Origin: Mesorhabditis belari | Taxonomy: Eukaryota; Nematoda; Chromadorea; Rhabditida; Rhabditidae | Length of the DNA stretch: 64,000 bases | NCBI GenBank assembly: GCA_958450365.1 | Contig: CAUEEP010000743.1 | Span: 6,409,501 to 6,473,500, forward strand | Direction of reading: 5' to 3' | Shown: positions 1 to 11,800 of the stretch, one piece after another | Layout of the letters: each line of letters starts with the position of its first letter | Numbering within the stretch: position 1 is the stretch's first letter | Program-made: the position numbers and the translations under genes | The notes under the pieces: generated by a model | What the model saw: only the letters and a program-made list of their open reading frames with translations | Database searches by the model: none | What the model was told of the DNA's origin: nothing

Positions 1-1060
1 AAAGCGAGGTTATTTTTAGGATTCTTTTAAAGCTGGAAACCTTCTCTCAATCGTTTCCCACAAAACAAGACCAGCTGCATACAGATCACTCGCGTGAGTG
101 AACTAAAGTGAGCTTTTGTGCTTTCTTTTTCTTGTTTCCTTCTACCAAATGTTGTCCCTCGATATAGCCAAGTGCTTCTGGTGGGGTATATCTCAATGTC
201 CCCACTACACCATAGCTAAAATCTTTTTTATTCTTTAATTTCCCCCCTCATTCTACTCACCCTGAATATTCAGAAGCTTCAACTTTTGATAAACCGAAAT
301 CACAAAGTTTCATTTGATACAAATGTCCCAATAAGATACTAGAAAAGATATTTTTTAAGTCCTTTTTTTTCATTTTTCATTCAAACTTTGACGGCTTGAT
401 ATCACGATGGAAAACACGCTTTTCTTGAAGATATGTAAGAGCACCGAAAAGCTGTGATCCCCAATCAATCACTGTTGAAATCGAATAACATTTCTCACTA
501 TTTTTAATAACTAAATTGAAGTAAAAAATAAATCTCTCTTGCTTTAAAAAATACAATTTTTAACATCGCCCCTCTCACAAAATTCGGTGACAATGTTTAC
601 GAGAGCTCCTTCATCCGAATGAAAAACATCAATGTATTCGACGACATTTGGATGTGAAAGCTCTTTCAAGATATTCACTTCACGCCGTAAACTTCTTGGA
701 TGATCCGCTGCTTGGAGACATTTCACAGCTACGGTTCTGAAAAATCGTATTTACAATTTTCTTTTTTTGAAAAACAGCTATTTTAAGAAAAATTTGATAA
801 GATTTATTTAGGTAATTTGTTATTTTTTAACAATTTGTTTGGTAATTTGTTAACAAAAATTTGTTTATGACTTTATCTTACTGTTTATGACTTTATCTGA
901 CCGTTTATGACTTTATCTGACTGTTTATGACTTTATCTGACTGTTTATGACTTTATCTTACTGTTTATGACTTTATCAGAAACAAACAAACAAACCTTCC
1001 ATTAATTTGCTGCTTAACAACTGTTCCAAAGCCTCCATGTCCGATCACGTCACGAGACAT
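1..1060 (-). CDS. Protein kinase (TAK1/MLK-like), 3' part outside window
   Basis: Five exons on the minus strand give an ordered kinase fold. The Gly-rich loop GHGGFGTVV follows the start at 1060. Exon 565-736 holds the beta-3 lysine (VAVK) and alpha-C Glu region. About 380-480 has the catalytic loop HRDIKPS, about 250-310 CDFGLSK, about 130-220 the PPE end of the activation segment, and about 1-95 the SDLYAAGLVLWE helix-F motif. The chain continues beyond base 1, so the C-terminus is missing. LYAAGLVLWE and the loop pattern resemble tyrosine-kinase-like MAP3Ks such as TAK1; a NEK kinase is the alternative. Both HRD and DFG residues are present, so the kinase is probably active. The first intron (about 737-990) is filled by a 20-bp tandem repeat. 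The ATG at 1058-1060 is the only one near the Gly loop, so the N-terminal extension is very short. Confidence 0.75.
864..978. repeat. 20-bp minisatellite in kinase intron
   Basis: About six head-to-tail copies of GTTTATGACTTTATCTGACT, with single-base variants at the unit edge, lie inside the first intron of the kinase gene. Confidence 0.9.
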
Positions 1061-1734
1061 ACAATATTTGATCGGAAAATTTAAAAAGATTAAGTCTATC
1101 TTTAGTTAAAAATCAAGAGAATCAAGAGAATCAAGATCGATTGAGGGAAAAAAAAACGAAAAAAAAAGATGGTTACGTGAGTTGAGTCAGAACCTCTTTT
1201 GACTTCTTATCTCTTTGCGAAAAGGCGACGAGTCTCAAAATGCTCGCAAATTCATCTTTTTCCTATCACAAGAACTTGAGAAAGCTCTAAATTTGACAAT
1301 AAAAAAGATATGTTGAAAAGTAAAAGATTTGATTCAATTTGATTTAAGTTTTTTTTGATAAAAGATTGTTGAAAACGCTAATGAATTAGCATTAGCTAGA
1401 AGAATTTTGTTACTGCCAAAAATATGAAACGATTTAGATTAAAGTACAGATCATTCTACAGTAATCTCTGGGTGAATGTCTTTTCGTTCTTTTCTTTAGA
1501 TTTTCTAACTGACTATGAGCTTGACTTACAGCTCTAGAGGCTAAGTCAACAATCAAGGCCAACTTCTCGACCAATCCTGTAGAAAAGCTTGATCTGAAGC
1601 AAGCCTAGCACTGCTTTAAATCGATTTAAATTAAAATCAAATCAATTGATTGCCAATACGAAGATTCAACTCTACGATTCTCATCGGTCAATAGATTTTA
1701 CAAAATTTTATAAAGCTTCTAGATCTTGCTTCTA
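1061..1734. other. Spacer, no gene seen
   Basis: AT-rich sequence upstream of the minus-strand kinase. It should hold that gene's promoter, but I see no recognisable coding exon or element. Confidence 0.6.
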
Positions 1735-2030
1735 GGCTTCTAGAGCTTCTAGAGCTTCTAGAGCACAGAGCTTCTAGAGCTTCTAGAGCTTCTAGAGCTT
1801 CTAGAGCTTCTAGAGCTTCTAGAGCTTCTAGAGCTTCTAGAGCTTCTAGAGCACAGAGCTTCTAGAGCTTCTAGAGCTTCTAGAGCACAGAGCTTCTAGA
1901 GCTTCTAGAGCACAGAGCTTCTAGAGCTTCTAGAGCTTCTAGAGCTTCTAGAGCACAGAGCTTCTAGAGCTTCTAGAGCTTCTAGATCTTCTAGAGCTTC
2001 TACAGCTTCTAGAGCTTCTACAGAGCTACA
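1735..2030. repeat. 9-bp minisatellite (AGCTTCTAG)
   Basis: About 30 copies of a 9-base unit AGCTTCTAG, broken every few units by a GCACAG variant. Because 9 is a multiple of 3 both strands stay open, and the minus strand would read as Arg-Ser-Ser or Glu-Ala-Leu repeats. I regard those reading frames as artefacts. TCTAGA palindromes recur at each unit junction. Confidence 0.9.
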
Positions 2031-2374
2031 ACTACATCTACATCTACATCTACAGCTACAGCTCATTAGACCACCCATCGCATCGTCAAAGACCGAACTT
2101 CGACACCAAACTTTCACAAGAATCCCTATCAAAATTTGAAAAGAAAATGAATCACATGATTTCTTTGTGTGACTCATCCTCCCATCCAACGTCATCACAG
2201 CTTTTATCAGTCGTTTCTCTCTACGTATAAAATAACCCCGAAAAGTGCTCAGCAAACAGTCAGCCCTTTCCTTCGCTTCTCAATTTCATTCCTTTTCCCT
2301 CTTCCACTTCAAACCTTTCTTACTGTACCTGAAATTGAATAATTTCATTTCCATTTTCAGTTCTCTACTTTAAA

Positions 2375-2792
2375 ATGTCGTACCCATACGGATATCCCTA
2401 TGCTAATGGAGCCTATATTGCCCCGCCAGCTTACACTGCCTATCCAGCTGTTCCAACTGTTCTTCCAGCGCCTGTCGGTGAGTGAAAAGTTGTTTTCAAA
2501 TAATTTTCAAATAGTCTACAGCTTTTGTTAGTTAATATCGAAAATAGAAAATAAAATACAATACAATGTTTTTTTATTTCAGTGCCAGTTATGCAACCGA
2601 CTGTCGTAGTGGCTGACATGCATCACCCCCACCACCACCATCATCACTCTTTCCTCGGCGAGGTTCTTCACCACGGATTTGGTCATCACCATCACCATGG
2701 TTTGTAAAAGTTTTCGAAAAGCTTAACTATTCAACTTTGATGCACAAGATTTAACTATTGATTTAGGATACCACCATCATCATCATTGTTAA
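2375..2792 (+). CDS. Small Tyr/Pro-rich then His-rich protein
   Basis: Three exons (2375-2477, 2583-2699, 2767-2792) join in phase to about 81 residues. The first third is Tyr-Pro-Ala-rich (begins MSYPYGYPYANG). The rest carries several runs of 4-6 histidines and ends YHHHHHC before TAA. There is no signal peptide, no catalytic motif, and the product is low complexity. The start is preceded by a TTTTCAG acceptor at 2354-2360, consistent with trans-splicing or a 5' UTR intron, and AATAAA follows near 2830. His-rich tracts of this density commonly bind Zn, Cu or Ni, so metal buffering is a plausible but unproven role. Introns have good GT..AG ends and the frame is kept across all three exons, so it is likely a real gene. 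Confidence 0.75.
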
Positions 2793-2883
2793 AAGATTTC
2801 TTTGACATTTCTTCATAAATATGATCTTCAAATAAATCGGGTTCAAACAATCAATGAAATTGCATGACATCAACAATGACACA

Positions 2884-3272
2884 GAGAATTTAAGAGTTAT
2901 CTGTAAGAGTTATCTATAAGAGTTATCTGTAAGAGTTATCTGTAAGAACTATCTGTAAGAACTATCTGTAAGAGTTATCTGTAAGAGCTATCTGTAAGAG
3001 TTATCTGTAAGAACTATCTGTAAGAGTTATCTGTAAGAACTATCTATAAGAGTTATCTGTAAGAGTTATCTGTAAGAGTTATCTGTAAGAGTTATCTGCA
3101 AGAACTATCTGTAAGAACTATCTGTAAGAGTTATCTGTAAGAGCTATCTGTAAGAGCTATCTGTAAGAGTTATCTGTAAGAACTATCTGTAAGAGCTATC
3201 TGTAAGAGTTATCTGTAAGAACTATCTGTAAGAGTTATCTGTAAGAACTATCTGTAAGAGTTATCTGTAAGA
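2884..3272. repeat. 13-bp minisatellite
   Basis: About 30 tandem copies of GTAAGAGTTATCT, interspersed with a GTAAGAACTATCT variant, between the His-rich gene and the Cys-rich gene. The rest of 2793-3531 shows nothing else. Confidence 0.9.
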
Positions 3273-3531
3273 GTTCTCAAAGAGTCACGCGGTAAACCTT
3301 CTCTGAATTTGTAATGACAAATCTTCTCAAGAGAACAAAAAAAAACTCGTTCTTTCAAATCCTCGAAGAAAACATTGAGGGTTGAAAAGTGTTTGTGAAG
3401 GAAAGATTTCCTTTAGAGACTCTCAACCCTGTGTACATAATACCATTCAAGGGTTCTGCATAATCACGCCCCAAAAAAAAACTCAGACCCTCAAACCGTT
3501 GATTTCAACTTTCGTGGAAATTGACAACTCT

Positions 3532-5648
3532 ATGATGAAGCTGATCTTTGCATTAATATCACTTCAAACCGTTGTCACTTATCCTTTATGCACGACGAAC
3601 ACTCAATGCCAACCTGGCTTTGAATGCCTACCCATTGGCAGCTTTCATACTTGTCAACCATGTCATGTTCATCATTGTAGTTCGGTAAGAATCGGTATTC
3701 TAAGAGATTGAAAATATTATTAGAGTGATAGCTGCCAAACGAATCTTGATTGTCCTGCAAACTATCAATGTGCGATCATGGATGAAACGGGACGGAAAGC
3801 GTGCTTGGTTTGTGGATTCTAGGGAAAAAGAACCAATGATCTAGCCGGTGAATTGAACCCTTGATCTCTCAATTAATATACAAGACTCCAGTCGGCCATA
3901 AACGACTCGTTAAGGGTATATGAAACTTTAACAGGAAATGGCGCCTCCACTTCCAATCTCGATCCCCCGACCACTCTCCTGTCGAAGAGATTCCGACTGT
4001 CCGTTTGGATCATTGTGTCAAATGGATCTCTCTGGGGTTTCACAGTGTCAAGTAAATTCTTTATTTTTACTTTTCTTACTCATTTCCAGATTCCCATTGT
4101 GTCAAATGGTTGTGTTTACAATACAGATTGTCGAGGGAATCAAGTGTGCGTTCAAAATGATAATGGATTGCGGAGATGCTTGGTTTGATTGAAAGTTTGA
4201 TTGAAAGTTAGACATCAAGATTTCAGGAAGCCCCAATTGTTCAGTCTCCGCCTTGCTCTATGAGTCAATGGTGTGAATCAGGATATTTATGTCAAGTCAA
4301 CGAAAAACCTATGTGCATCACGGTAGTCAATATAATATAAAAAGTACAATTGTACAATTATTAGGCGAACTGTGTCTCAACGAGTGATTGTCCAATTGGA
4401 AAATCCTGTGTTCAGGGATTTAATCAAAAGACTTGCATGGTTTTGGTTGTTATTTGAAAATTGAAAAATTGATTTGTTAGGATAATATCAGTGAGCCACA
4501 GAGAGAACATCACAATGGATGTCGTGTTGATTCACAATGCAAATCGGGTTTCTCTTGTACAGTCAATGGACAAAGGCTATGTACTGAGGTGAAAATATTG
4601 TCAATGACATCAATAGCTTTTAAATTTATCATCACAATGTATCACTTGTTCTTTTAGAATCCCCCAGGTATTCAACGAGGCGATGGTGGTGTAAGATTTG
4701 GACGATGGTGGTGTAAGATCTTTTACAACAATTACGCTAGAAATAAAACCGAATATAAAAACGAATGTTAAGCCAAATATAAAGCTAAATATGAAGCCAA
4801 ATATTAAACCAAATATTAAATCAAATATAGAGCCAAATATTAAACCGAATATTAAACCAAATATTAAACCAAATATAGAGCCAAATATTAAACCAAATAT
4901 AAAGCCAAATATTAAACCGAATATTAAACCAAATACTACCTTATCAAATTACTATCTTACTATCAAATTACTATCTTACTATCAAATTACTATCAAATTA
5001 CTATCTTACTATCAAATTACTATCAAATTACTATCAAATTACTATCAAATTACTATCAAATTACTATCAAATTACTATCAAATTACTATCAAATTACTAT
5101 CAAATTACTATCAAATTACTATCAAATTACTATCAAATTACTATCTATCAAATATTAAACCAAATCTATCAAATTACTATCTTATCAAATTACATATCAA
5201 ATAATTATTAAGATTTAATCTACAAAACTGAATTCAGCTCCGTGCACCCGACGATCGGATTGTGTCTCGGATCTCTCTTGCTACACGACGCTCAAAAATC
5301 GGAAACTTTGCGCTGCAGTTTCTTGTGAGAATTACTAACAACTACAACTGATTTTTATAGATCTTCCCTATATTTTTTCAGTGTAACAAGTGTGTGGAAA
5401 CTTTTCTACACTCTATCCATAATCTGCAAAGCATTTAGCTCATTCTTGCATATCCGATAACGATTGTCAGACTGGTTCTTGTCTTCTCGATCATTTGAGC
5501 GATGTGCTCGGCTACTGCTCAAAACAGCCGCTCACTCAAATAAAAGAAGAGGTTAATTTTCAAAAAGATCAATTAGTTTTTTTTAATATTTTAGCTTTTC
5601 TATGATGCTCAGCGGAGAGGCTACAAAAACTACAAAAACAAAAAATAA
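3532..5648 (+). CDS. Secreted Cys-rich multi-module protein
   Basis: A signal peptide (MMKLIFALISLQTVVTYP) is followed by a chain of small exons, most encoding one short Cys module of the form C-x5-DC-x4-C-x(6-9)-C (for example CRRDSDCPFGSLC). Exons read: 3532-3684, 3724-3807, 3935-4051, 4090-4182, 4227-4322, 4365-4439, 4481-4588, 4658-4688, 5238-about 5320, 5382-about 5391, 5439-5551 and 5595-5648. Most introns are phase 0, so modules can be gained or lost without frame damage. The modules look like nematode EB-like secreted repeats; the function is unknown. Caution: exon 2 could instead read through to a TAG at about 3820, which would split the locus into two genes, and the exon 9-11 junctions are weak. 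The intron at 4689-5237 is almost wholly minisatellite. The last exon lies in sequence also duplicated at 13487. Confidence 0.6.
4745..5205. repeat. Intronic 12-bp and 11-bp minisatellites
   Basis: The intron first holds AAACCAAATATT-type 12-mers (about 4745-4935), then an ATCAAATTACT 11-mer array (about 4945-5140), then a mix of both. An apparent long reading frame across it is repeat-derived. Confidence 0.9.
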
Positions 5649-5733
5649 AATTTTAAACGATTTGTCCGGACATAAAAGCTAACGTTTATTTCTTTCTCTA
5701 CAATAAATAGAATTTAAAAGCGAGTGATATGGT

Positions 5734-7134
5734 TTATTTGGTGAAAGCACGAGCCTGAGAAAGCATACACGAGGATTCTCCAGTGGATTCATCTTTGAGC
5801 TCATATTGCAGCTGATACGGTGTGTTGTCTTTCAAGAGACGAATCACTGACTAAAGTTTGGTGATTGGATGTTTGTTTCAGCAAAATATTAAAAGATTAT
5901 TTGAAAATAATCTTTATTTATGAGAAAACTTACACCAAAATTGCTAAAGTCGAGAGTGATTCGGGTGATTTGTTTTCCAGATGGAATCGGGCAGGGCACA
6001 CCATGAGAGCAAGCATCAAGACGCTCAAATAGTGTTTCTTGCGAGTAATTGTATTTCTCTTATAAGTTACTCCAATTACCGTAACCCGCCAAGAGCTATT
6101 TTGTGGCTATCTTTGTGGCTATCTGTGGCTATCGCCAAGAGCTATCTTTAGAAGAAATTTTTAAGCAAAATTCTCATTCTAGACAATTTTCAATAGTGTA
6201 ATTTCGCTTATAACTTATCAAATTTGAGTTTTTACACTGGTTTTTGAAGAAATTGTTTAAAAAAATTTTTAATTCTTTGAACAATTGTCGTTGAACAGTT
6301 TAAAAGCTTAAAATTAGTAACCTAAAAGCTAAATGGAAAAATGGACTCGAAAAATGGACTCACAGAGAGCAATCCAAGAGTGGGGACCTAAAAAATGAGA
6401 TTGAAGTTTGAAAACACTCTTAAACTCGAACCTCACTCCATTGACAACCGAGCACTCCACCATAAGACCAAAGAGTGATCGTAGCGATGGTTCCCTTGAA
6501 AAAGTGATTCAATATAATTATTGCACCTTTTACAGTACCTTTGAAAACTCAGCTTTCGTCTCCCATTCAGTTTCGACGATCAATGGCTCGGTGAGATGGA
6601 TCGGGTAAGCGCTTTGACCTCAATCATTCTTTTGAATATAAAATTATCCAGATTATCAGAATCAGAATCTGAATCTGAATCTGAATCTGAATCTGAATCT
6701 GAAGCTGAATCTGAATCTGAATCTGAATCTGAATCAGAATCTGAATCTGAATCTGAATCTGAAGCAGAAGCAGAATCAAAATCAGAATCAGAAGCAGAAT
6801 CAGAATCAGAATCTGTATCTGAATCCAGTCTTATAGAAAAAAGATTATAATAACATTAAATTCTTAAAGTATTTGCAACACTTTATCCCTCACCTTTCAA
6901 ATCCAATGTCTTTGCCGAGAAATAGGTCGTTGTTCCACCACATTGCCACCAGTGAAACGCCGAAAAAGTACCTGGAATCGATTATAAATATTAGAAAAAC
7001 TACCGTACTTCTCTAGATCTTCATTTTCTTTTTAATCATAAAATCTAATCCTTACCATTAGGCCAATTTTTCTCTTTTGTCAAATCACAAGCATAGCCGA
7101 GAGTGAACACAGAAAAGAGAATCTGAAGCCTCAT
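5734..7134 (-). CDS. Secreted ML-domain (MD-2/NPC2-like) lipid-binding protein
   Basis: Seven minus-strand exons join in phase to 176 residues: 7056-7134, 6894-6971, 6539-6618, 6432-6494, 6364-6387, 5934-6023 and 5734-5850. The protein opens with a signal peptide ([16 protein letters not shown]). It then shows hallmarks of the nematode ML family: [11 protein letters not shown], a lipid-cavity beta strand with [26 protein letters not shown]-x3-VPCPIPSG, and a C-terminal CML-x-QARAFTK. ML domains bind single lipids in a beta-sandwich pocket outside the cell or in lysosomes. The cysteines are placed for the expected disulphides. The long intron between exons 2 and 3 contains a (GAATCT)n array. 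A partial copy of the 3' end lies at 13487-13871. It converges on the Cys-rich gene, with only 85 bases between stop codons. Confidence 0.88.
6654..6826. repeat. GAATCT hexanucleotide array in ML-gene intron
   Basis: About 29 six-base units, GAATCT with GAATCA and GAAGCA variants. Read on the plus strand it gives an open Ser-Glu repeat, but it sits inside a well-supported intron of the minus-strand ML gene. Confidence 0.9.
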
Positions 7135-8355
7135 TTCTCTGATCTCCAGAAAAATCTACATTTTTGACTTTTCTCTTTCTTTTATACAAGCCTTGTAATT
7201 TTATCAATCAAGATTTTCCTGACATTTGCAAATAAATCGTGGCTCTGATAGAGGAAAAGATTCTCTCGGAGGAAAAGATTCTCTCGAAGGAAAAGGTTCG
7301 TGTACTAATAAGATTCATTTTTAGACTTCAAAATAAACAAAAGACTTTAAAATAAACATTCATTAAAGTTTGTACAGTTAAATGAAAGACGAAAAACATG
7401 AGGGAAAAGATTTCTTTTTATGATTAAATATTGTTTGAAACTGGGTTTGTTTGATGTGCTTACCAACTTACCAATTCTAACTTACCAAGTCTTACCAACT
7501 TACCAAGGCTTATCAGGCTTACCAACCTTACCAACCTTACCAACTTACCAAGTCTAACTAGACTGTGTTACCTCTTGCTTTCACAAAGACACTTGTTTTT
7601 TTTAAACCTACCGTAATCCAATTCCAGCCTTTTCAGCAAGATATTTTGTCTGTATTTTTGTATTTTATGCATTTTTTTTAGAAACTCATAATCAACACGT
7701 TTATTCAGGACTAGCTCACCAAAGGAAAGGCGAAAAGTTTTTTTTTAATGTCAAGAACAATGAAAGAAATTAAATTTTTAAAAAAAACGATTGAAATGAA
7801 ACGAAATAAAACGAAATGAAATGAATAACAATGAAGAGAAGAAAAGGAGAGAAGAAAGTAAAGAATTTTTTTTTTTGACAACGAGAATTCGTTCTATTTC
7901 ATTCTATCATAAAAATTGAATCAGCAAATAATAAAGGATTTTTTTAGGTCCCGTTTTAGCGATTTTTCTAGGGTGAATACTATTTTACCTACTATTTTAC
8001 CGTTTTCTAGAACAATACGATGAGAAAGATGCACTTTTCTCTGCGCTTTTCTCATACTTTCACCATTGTAAAGAATCAAAAGAAGGAGAAAAAAAGCAAA
8101 ATCTATCATTTAATGAAGCCAAAGAACAAGAAATTTTCAAGAAAATCCCTCAATTGTTTTTGCCAAAGAGGAAAAAGATGGAGAGAAAAAAACAGGGTGT
8201 GATAGTTGAGGAGGAAGCAGAAAAAAATTGAGCACCTTAAGGTGTCAAATTACGTTTCAACAGACTCCCAACTAACACAGAAACTACCTTTTTTTTCACT
8301 TTTCATCTCAACGGAAATAAGAGTAGTAGGAAAAAGATGAGTTTTTTTGAAAATC
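7135..8355. other. Spacer with short Lys/Phe-rich frames only
   Basis: An AT-rich interval between divergent promoters. It contains an irregular ACCAACTTACCAA repeat (about 7452-7560) and poly-A/T-rich stretches. Open frames around 7921-8202 are Lys/Phe-rich with no splice support, and I do not call a gene. Confidence 0.5.
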
Positions 8356-8498
8356 AATTGATTGATCAATCAATTTATAAAATGAATTGATTGATCAGCA
8401 GTGGCTGTGGTCTCTCAGCTGAGACCACAGCCATTGCTGGGTCAGCTCCTGGGACTCCAAGAGATTGATGAATTGATTGATCAATCAATTTATAAAAT
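8356..8498. repeat. Patch holding a fold-back copy of an unc-51 exon fragment
   Basis: A 28-base repeat beginning AATTGATTGATCAATC occurs at 8356-8383 and 8471-8498. Between the copies lies 8411-8464, a 54-base identical copy of unc-51 exon sequence at 9280-9333. At its left edge 8403-8414 and 8421-8432 form a perfect 12-base inverted repeat (GGCTGTGGTCTC) around TCAGCT. The source exon lacks that left arm, so the hairpin was created during copying. Confidence 0.85.
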
Positions 8499-8826
8499 CA
8501 ATGCAAAATGAATGCAATTCAATTACATTAACCGCTTTTTTACCTAGCTTTTTACTCTATTTAAATATAAAATTTGCATATATTATTTCAAAAACGGATA
8601 TTGTAATCAAATTTTCACTTAAAATCTCTATATTTTGGGTATTTCTTTCAAATTTAAAAAAAAATAAACAAAAAGCACCAAAAATCTCTACCGATATAAG
8701 AAGAAATATAGAAAAGAAAAGAAAAGAAAAATTTGATGGAGAAATATGGAATTGAAATCTCAAATCATTTTAAAGAGATTCGATATTTACAGAACAATTC
8801 TTGGCAAGAAGCTCAGCTCAATGGGT

Positions 8827-11800
8827 TTATGAGTTAACCACTGCTGTCACAAAACCCTGTCGCTCGAGAATTCGTAGTCTAAAGTTTTTTTTTTGTTTGA
8901 TTCAAAACTCTTACATCTTCGTTCTTTTAGCTTTATCTTTTAGCTTTATCTTTTAGCTTTATCTTTTAGCTTTATCTTTTAGCTTTATCTTTTAGCTTTA
9001 TCTTTTAGCTTTATCTTTTAGCTTTATCTTTTAGCTTTATCTTTTAGCTATACCTCTTCTCCACAGCATTTTTATATCGTGAAAGCACCATTTTATCTTG
9101 TTCAGAGTTGACTTGTTCAGATAAAGTGTGTAGCATCATGTATGCTGTTTGATATCTGGAGTTTAATCTAGACAAAGAATTTGATGTAAACAATACCTTT
9201 GACTGCAAAGATGAGGGTTTCCAAATAACTCGTCGAGGGCAGCTGACTGGCAGAGTTCAATCGCGTGTCTGTACATGATTCTCTCAGCTGAGACCACAGC
9301 CATTGCTGGGTCAGCTCCTGGGACTCCAAGAGAGGCTAATTCTTGAGATCGAACCAGACATTGATGATATTTATCGTTTAGGAGATTCAGCACATTTTGA
9401 ACGGCTGGCGATGGGTGAAGAGTTCGAGTGGCCACATTTCTGAAAGAATTTCGGTAAACGTTCATTGTTTTTTTGCGCTTGAATACCTTTGTGCTAAAAG
9501 AAGAGCTGAACTCAGCATATGCAACGCCCGTACATAAACGACGAGTTGTTCGGCTCTTCGATACGCAGTTCCCCTTTCTCCTTGCTCAACCTGAAGCAAT
9601 GGTACGATAAACTTTGATATCTTCTACCTTATTTGTGTGAATGTTGGCTAAAGGATTCTCTTTCGATTCAGCTACTCCAATCAGTGTCTCAACTAATTCC
9701 AATACGAACTTCAGCTTGCCAAGAATCTGAAAGACTCAATGAAACAATATTTACTTCTTTTCGCGTACTTGTTTATGCTCCTCACGCATTACTGTTTCTT
9801 GTTCCAAGGCTGGAGGAGGTCCACCTTCAGTGTCAGCAAAGTCACTTTGAGTAAACGGATTCTGAATATTAATTAGATTAAATAGTTAAGCTCTTAGTTA
9901 AGCCCTTAGTTAAGCTGTTAGTTAAGCCCTTAGCTAAGCTCTTAGTTAAGCCCTTAGTTAACCCTTTTTTCCATAGACTTACAGCTGGTCTAGGCAAAGA
10001 TGGTGGAGCTGCAGCCATACTCGAAGATGTCGTATCATCACCGGATGTTGAAACAGCCATATTTGAATGCAAAGAACAATCAACTGAAAACCCCCCAAAG
10101 TCTTTGCTTAAATTCATTTCCCATTTACCATTTTGTGGTTCTTGGTTGAGATCAGTGGCACAGCCAAATGGTAACGAAATCTGATCATTCGCTTCATCCT
10201 CATCTTCGCTGATATCACTGAAAAAAATTGAGTGATGAATGAAAAAAGTCTCGAACCTTTGTGCAACTGCGGGAGGTGAAGCCTTGACGGTGAGAGCGGC
10301 TTGTTGTCGAGGCGGAGAAACGCTGAGGTATTTCACGTTATCCAATTGTTCGGCTTCTTGGGGACGCAATCTCAGCTAAATCATTTCCATCTTTTATCTT
10401 TTCTTTTCTTTTTTTTCTTTTTTTTTCTACTTGATTTCCATTGCTAGTTTGTCGTTTCAAATCATTTGAAGTAGCAGATTTGGGGATGAGATCAACTTGT
10501 CCAGGTAGGGTTGGTATAGCCTAAATATTTTTTGATAATATAATTAAAATGTATATCTGTTTTTTTTGTTTTCTTAAAATTCATAACTTTAACAGTTCTT
10601 TAACAATTTTCTTAACATATTTCGGTTAAGAATTGCATACCGGTTCTTCGCTGACAGTGGTGGGTCGACGCATCCGATTGATTTCAGCCTGACTTCTTCG
10701 AGTTGCTGAGCTTCGAATAATGTATTGAGCTATAAAAATTGCGTTTAGTTTTGAAACGGAAACTTTCAGACTTTCAGGAACAGTCATTGTTTCAATGGAT
10801 GGCACTCGTGCTTGTGGCATCTCGCGATTCTCGGGCACTGGAGGGTTTCCAGGACTTGCCGACAGAATACTTTTCTAAAAACTTTTCTAATTCGTTTTTT
10901 ATTCTCATTCTACCTCTTTAGCCAAACTGAGCCTTCTCTCTTCAATTCTTGCATAGGCTTGTCGTTGACTCGGCACTGGCACAGCTCTTGCTCCTCCACC
11001 ATTTCCCAAATTCGACTCAGTGTGCACCTGAACCTAAACCGTGTTTTTAGTAAACGAAAACCCTTGATCTAATCAAACCTGTTTAACGGGGTTATTCTCA
11101 ATTCGAGATTGAGGTGATTGAAGAGGAGGAAGGAAAGTGAAATCATTGCTATCATTCATCAGTTTTCGAGAGGATAGAGGACTATCCTTGATGGTGTTTC
11201 GGCGAGGAACGGGTAAAGCTGACGATGAAGCGACAGGTCTTCTTGCCGCCAATGGACTTCCTTGTGCTTCAAGGATTCGTTTCGATGGTGAAACGAGTGG
11301 TGGAGTGTGTAGGAACTCGTGATTGAAGAAATCCTCTGAAAAACTTGTGAGTTTAATATCGAATATCGAATATCGAACATTTGCACTCACCAAAATCAAT
11401 CCGATCTTTAGCATTTCTTTTCAAGAGTTTCAATAGGAGATCTTTGAGTGCCGGTGAGCACCAATCGGGTATCGCCGGTCTTAGCATCATGTTCTTCTCA
11501 TAGAACATTTTCAATTGTGGTGGTGTTTGGGCCTAAAAGATTTATTCTTTTATCTTATTTATCAAGAAATCTTTACCTGAAATGGAGCTTTTCCGGTAAG
11601 ACATTGGAAAAGAATCGTTCCAATCGACCAAAGATCCGCTTTTGCGTCATAAGTCAATGACATGATGACCTAATTTTAGTGTTTAAATGAATCATTTTTA
11701 TTAATGCTACCTCTGGAGCCATGTACATTGGAGATCCGCAAAGAGTCGCTGCCATTACTCCATCATCGAGGAAACGAGCAAAACCGAAATCTGCCTGAAA

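Noticed and set aside
1905..2255. Minus-strand frame rich in Arg-Ser-Ser and Glu-Ala-Leu repeats
   Set aside because: It is produced by a 9-base minisatellite that stays open in all frames, with no splice or domain support.
864..3272. CRISPR-like regular arrays
   Set aside because: Units are contiguous without unique spacers and the genome is eukaryotic; these are minisatellites.
6596..6850. Plus-strand Ser-Glu repeat protein
   Set aside because: It is the hexanucleotide array within a well-supported intron of the minus-strand ML gene.
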